64,000 nucleotides of DNA from Flavobacteriaceae bacterium EG-1. Its GTDB lineage: Bacteria > Bacteroidota > Bacteroidia > Flavobacteriales > Flavobacteriaceae. The DNA lies in NCBI RefSeq assembly GCF_009649685.1, contig NZ_WJPK01000002.1, positions 350,202-414,201 on the forward strand, written 5' to 3'. The notes below the pieces were generated by a model. The model was not told the origin of the DNA and ran no database searches. It was given only the letters and a program-made list of their open reading frames with translations. Position numbers and translations under genes: made by a program. Shown here piece by piece: positions 61,329 to 64,000 of this stretch; the stretch's first letter is position 1; every line of letters begins with the position of its first letter.

Positions 61329-62384
61329 ATGTCAAAAAAAACCATAAGGGCGGTAGATGCCTTGCAAGAAGCACAAAAGATAGCATTTGCTCCTTTCGTT
61401 TTCCAAACTTCGGTTACACTTAAAAATTTAGGCGTTTTCGACTATATTTTCGAAGCTAAACGAGCTGTTTCGCAAAGTGAAATTTGTGAAGCTCTACCCA
61501 TTAGTGAGTACGGGTTAAGCGTACTTTTAGAAATAGCAGAAAGTTCAGATATTGTAATAAAGAATCATGAAAATAAGTACGAACTTTCTAAAATTGGCTA
61601 CTTCTTAAATTACCACAAAATGACTGAAGTCAATCTTAACTTCACTCAAGATGTTTGTTATCAGGGGCTTTTTCATCTTGAAGATACAATTACTTCAGGC
61701 AAACCAAAGGGTTTAAAAGAATTAGGTAATTGGAATACGATTTATGAGGGCTTATCACAATTGCCTCCACATGTACAAAAATCTTGGTTCGATTTTGACC
61801 ACTTCTACTCCGATGAAATTTTTGTAGATGCACTAAATATTATTTTTAAAAGTAATCCTAAAACCATTTTTGATATTGGTGGTAATACCGGAAAATTTGC
61901 AATTCAATGTTGCGAGTTCAATGCTGATATTCAGGTAAAAATATATGATCTACCGGGACAATTAAAAAAAGCTTTAGCTAATGCTGATGCCAACGGATTC
62001 GGAAATAGAGTTTCTGGTCAAGAAATTGATTGGCTTTCTGAAAATCCAAAAATTCAAGAAGGTGCAGATATAATTTGGATGAGTCAATTTTTAGATTGTT
62101 TCTCAAAAGAAGAAATTCTAAAAATATTGAGCACTAGTGTTAAAGCTATGAATTCTGAAACGGAATTAATAATTATTGAAACATATACGGATCGTCAGAA
62201 ATTTGATAATGCAAAATTTATATTAGAAGCTACCTCATTATATTTTACAGCATTAGCCAACGGCAATAGTAAAATGTATAAAGCAACTGAGCTTATAAAT
62301 TTAGCCGTCCAGGCTGGTTTATTAATTAAAGAAGATATTAGCTTAGGCGAATATCACACCATGTTTATTTGTAAAAAAAAATAA
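61329..62384 (+). CDS. SAM-dependent methyltransferase (O-methyltransferase type)
   Basis: 351 residues. An N-terminal winged-helix-like dimerisation domain ('FVFQTSVTLKNLGVFDYIFEAKRAVSQSEICEALPISEYGLSVLLEIAES', about 20-75) is followed by a Rossmann methyltransferase with SAM motif 'IFDIGGNTGKFAIQC' (about 179-193) and 'DIIWMSQFLDCFSKEEIL'. This is the layout of small-molecule O-methyltransferases such as acetylserotonin methyltransferase-like enzymes. It probably methylates an aryl hydroxyl of the pigment or its polyene acid; the exact position is not readable. Confidence 0.87.
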   Translation: MSKKTIRAVDALQEAQKIAFAPFVFQTSVTLKNLGVFDYIFEAKRAVSQSEICEALPISEYGLSVLLEIAESSDIVIKNHENKYELSKIGYFLNYHKMTEVNLNFTQDVCYQGLFHLEDTITSGKPKGLKELGNWNTIYEGLSQLPPHVQKSWFDFDHFYSDEIFVDALNIIFKSNPKTIFDIGGNTGKFAIQCCEFNADIQVKIYDLPGQLKKALANADANGFGNRVSGQEIDWLSENPKIQEGADIIWMSQFLDCFSKEEILKILSTSVKAMNSETELIIIETYTDRQKFDNAKFILEATSLYFTALANGNSKMYKATELINLAVQAGLLIKEDISLGEYHTMFICKKK

Positions 62385-62386
62385 GC

Positions 62387-62974
62387 CTGAATCAAAATCT
62401 AAACATACAAGCCTATTGTCACATCAGAAATGGTGAAATTGTACTAAACGGGAAATCTATTTTCAAGCAAAATTCTGAAGCTTTTAAAGACTTCATAAAA
62501 GCCGCATATAAATATTTAGAAATTGACCATTCTAAATTTTTTAAAATGGACAACCTAAGCAAATTGGCTTTTATAGCAGCCGAGGTATTGTTGAAAAATG
62601 AGTCCGAAAAAAATATCGCCTTAATATTATCAAACAAAGCTTCTAGCATAGATACTGATCGTAAACATCAAAACGCCATTGAAAATGGTTTTGCTAGCCC
62701 AGCTATATTTGTATACACATTGCCCAACATTTGCCTAGGAGAAATTAGCATTCGTCATCAATTATATTCTGAAAATGCATTTTTTGTTTTTGACGAAATA
62801 AAACCTGATATACTATTTGATTATAGCGAAAACCTCATTAAGGAAGGAAAAGCTAAAAAATCGTTATGTGGTTGGGTAGACTTTGATAATGGAAAATATG
62901 ATGCATTCTTGTACATTGTTGCCAATAGCGGTACTTTTGTTCATTCGATTAGCGAAATAACCAGATTATACTAG
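62387..62974 (+). CDS. Half-length ketosynthase-like protein (ketoacyl-synt_2 type), non-ATG start
   Basis: 195 residues if CTG at 62387 is the start. The frame is open from 62375, just before the methyltransferase stop, and contains no ATG, GTG or TTG until ATG 62546. The stretch before that ATG translates into coherent sequence ('AYCHIRNGEIVLNGKSIF'), so a 142-residue reading from 62546 would truncate a real N-terminus. The rest ('SKLAFIAAEVLL', 'SPAIFVYTLPNICLGEISIRHQL') resembles the N-terminal ketoacyl-synthase-like domain of small chain-length-factor-like proteins. No catalytic Cys of the CSS/CSG type is present. Confidence 0.7.
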   Translation: MNQNLNIQAYCHIRNGEIVLNGKSIFKQNSEAFKDFIKAAYKYLEIDHSKFFKMDNLSKLAFIAAEVLLKNESEKNIALILSNKASSIDTDRKHQNAIENGFASPAIFVYTLPNICLGEISIRHQLYSENAFFVFDEIKPDILFDYSENLIKEGKAKKSLCGWVDFDNGKYDAFLYIVANSGTFVHSISEITRLY

Positions 62975-62979
62975 ACCCA

Positions 62980-63234
62980 ATGAGCGCATTGAAAATAGAA
63001 TTGAAAGAAAAAATAATAGAACAATTAAACCTTGAAGACCTTTCTGTTGCAGAAATTTCAGACAGCGAACCGCTTTTTGGAGAAGGCTTAGGGCTTGACT
63101 CAATTGATGCTTTAGAACTTATCGTTATGCTCGATAAAGATTATGGCATTAAATTGGCGGATCCGAAAGAAGGTCGTAAAATTTTTGAGTCGATTGACAC
63201 AATGGCTGCCTATATTGAAGCCAATAGAAGCTAA
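62980..63234 (+). CDS. Acyl carrier protein (second)
   Basis: 84 residues, with the phosphopantetheine Ser41 in 'GEGLGLDSIDALELIVM'. Similar in size to, but clearly different from, the ACP at 52150. It lies 5 bp after the half-length ketosynthase-like gene and upstream of a full ketosynthase, so it probably works with them. Confidence 0.93.
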   Translation: MSALKIELKEKIIEQLNLEDLSVAEISDSEPLFGEGLGLDSIDALELIVMLDKDYGIKLADPKEGRKIFESIDTMAAYIEANRS

Positions 63235-63264
63235 ATACACCAATAATTACATTTAATCGTAATT

Positions 63265-63301
63265 AAAATATCTCAACTTTAAATTGGGATATTTGTATTT
63301 T
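63265..63301 (+). terminator. Hairpin with T-rich tail between ACP2 and the last ketosynthase
   Basis: AAATATCTCAA ... TTGGGATATTT (one G-U pair, AT-rich) followed by GTATTTTT. It may terminate a fraction of transcripts, or overlap a promoter: the next ATG is at 63337. A smaller inverted repeat, TAATTAC...GTAATTA (63244-63265), precedes it. Evidence is only the fold potential. Confidence 0.4.
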
Positions 63302-63336
63302 TACAAAGAACTCGTTTCACTTACCACAAACAGACA

Positions 63337-64000
63337 ATGAGTCAAGGAGTAGCTATCACGGGAATTGGTATTATTTCAGCAATTGGTAACAATGTAGCTG
63401 AAAATTTCGCATCTCTGATTTCTGAGAAAATAGGTATTTCGAAAATTTCTCAGATTGACACTATTCATAAGAATGACATTATGGTTGGTGAAATAGCTAT
63501 GCAAAACAAAGAACTTGAGGCTTTATTAAACCTTAATTCTGACGCCTATTCGCGCACTCCAATGATTGGCATAATTGCAGCTCAAGAAGCCATTACAAAT
63601 GCAGGAATATCAGATATTAATGATTGCGCAACAGGCTTAATTTCAGGAACTACGGTTGGTGGAATGGATAAAACAGAACAGTATTTCTACGATTATTTCG
63701 AAGGAAATTCGCATTGGAATCACATAACCGGACTAAGTGCAGGTGACTCATCAAAAAAAATAGCTGATTATTTAGGTCTCAAAGAAAGTTTTGTTACAAC
63801 GATTAGTACCGCATGTTCTTCTGCTGCCAATGCAATTATGCAAGGAGCAAAAATGATTAAATCTGGTGAATTAGACAGGGTAATAGTAGGTGGCACAGAT
63901 GCAATGTCAAAATTTACAATTAATGGTTTTAAAACTTTAATGATTCAATCAGACACCTTTAATGCACCCTTCGACAACAACAGAAAAGGTTTAAACCTCG
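63337..64000 (+). CDS. Beta-ketoacyl-ACP synthase (3' partial)
   Basis: The frame starts at ATG 63337 and is still open at the window edge (221 codons visible). 'GVAITGIGIISAIGNNVAENF' opens a KAS I/II-type enzyme, and Cys160 is in 'ISTACSSAANAI'; 'VGGTDAMSKFTINGF' follows. The catalytic histidines lie outside the window. It is the third full ketosynthase of the cluster, showing that the pigment locus continues to the right. Confidence 0.9.
   Translation, partial: MSQGVAITGIGIISAIGNNVAENFASLISEKIGISKISQIDTIHKNDIMVGEIAMQNKELEALLNLNSDAYSRTPMIGIIAAQEAITNAGISDINDCATGLISGTTVGGMDKTEQYFYDYFEGNSHWNHITGLSAGDSSKKIADYLGLKESFVTTISTACSSAANAIMQGAKMIKSGELDRVIVGGTDAMSKFTINGFKTLMIQSDTFNAPFDNNRKGLNL

Noticed and set aside
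62546-62974. 142-residue version of the ketosynthase-like gene starting at ATG 62546
   Set aside because: Coherent coding sequence extends about 160 bp upstream in the same frame to the methyltransferase stop, so this start would truncate the protein.

Overview
The window is chromosomal DNA of a flavobacterium (Bacteroidota, Flavobacteriaceae-like); the genus cannot be fixed from the sequence alone. The evidence is the AT-rich composition, near absence of Shine-Dalgarno sequences, -7 boxes of the TAnnTTTG type, many 'xxSC' lipoproteins, a type IX secretion-like C-terminal tail, and a complete-looking dialkylresorcinol/flexirubin locus.

Positions 1-29080 are mostly core genes: a TPR protein tail, DUF4286, rsmA and mgtE; a 2-hydroxyacid dehydrogenase; small DUF1801, VOC and TM2 proteins; an arsR-like regulator with an arsN-like acetyltransferase; a two-domain OlsF-like lipid acyltransferase; aspartate kinase; fbp; mfd flanked by two TerB-like genes; an acetylxylan-esterase-like protein; a class C beta-lactamase-like hydrolase; a TlpA-like thioredoxin; an orphan ACT-domain protein; a YraN protein; a DUF1800/DUF1501 pair; metG and tex. 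A decayed MBL-fold DNA exonuclease gene lies at 11641-11898.

Positions 29194-40498 form one minus-strand block that looks like a self-contained regulated locus. It holds a small membrane protein, a TPR-sensor histidine kinase and a NarL-type response regulator. These are followed by a three-gene operon (NeuD/PglD-like acyltransferase, PaaK/CapK-like adenylate-forming enzyme, sugar-transfer-type ATP-grasp), then two paralogous leucine-rich-repeat lipoproteins and a kelch-propeller lipoprotein. Four of the transcription units start with the same element: two 18-bp palindromes (core TCAGGG-N4-CCCTGA) separated by exactly 8 bp, then exactly 21 bp to a -7 box, then 27-31 bp to the start codon. A partial fifth copy precedes the remaining unit. 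I infer that the response regulator activates the whole block, including its own operon. This is the strongest candidate for an undescribed system in the window.

Positions 40724-46082 carry a nucleoside hydrolase lipoprotein, a PAP2 phosphatase, a maltose-acetyltransferase-like enzyme, a second beta-lactamase-like hydrolase and two tandem secreted paralogs of unknown function.

Positions 46087-64000 (running off the end) are a flexirubin-type aryl-polyene/dialkylresorcinol cluster. A divergent flavin-dependent oxidoreductase/halogenase-like gene faces an operon of about 20 genes. These are a tyrosine ammonia-lyase (coumarate starter), a WG-repeat protein, a ketoreductase, ketosynthases, two ACPs, an LpxL-like acyltransferase, DarA and DarB (resorcinol formation), two atypical hot-dog dehydratases, a BtrH-like protein, an ABC exporter, a thioesterase, an O-methyltransferase and a half-length ketosynthase-like protein that lacks an ATG start. 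Together they would make the aryl-polyene acid, make the dialkylresorcinol, join the two as an ester, and move the pigment to the envelope.
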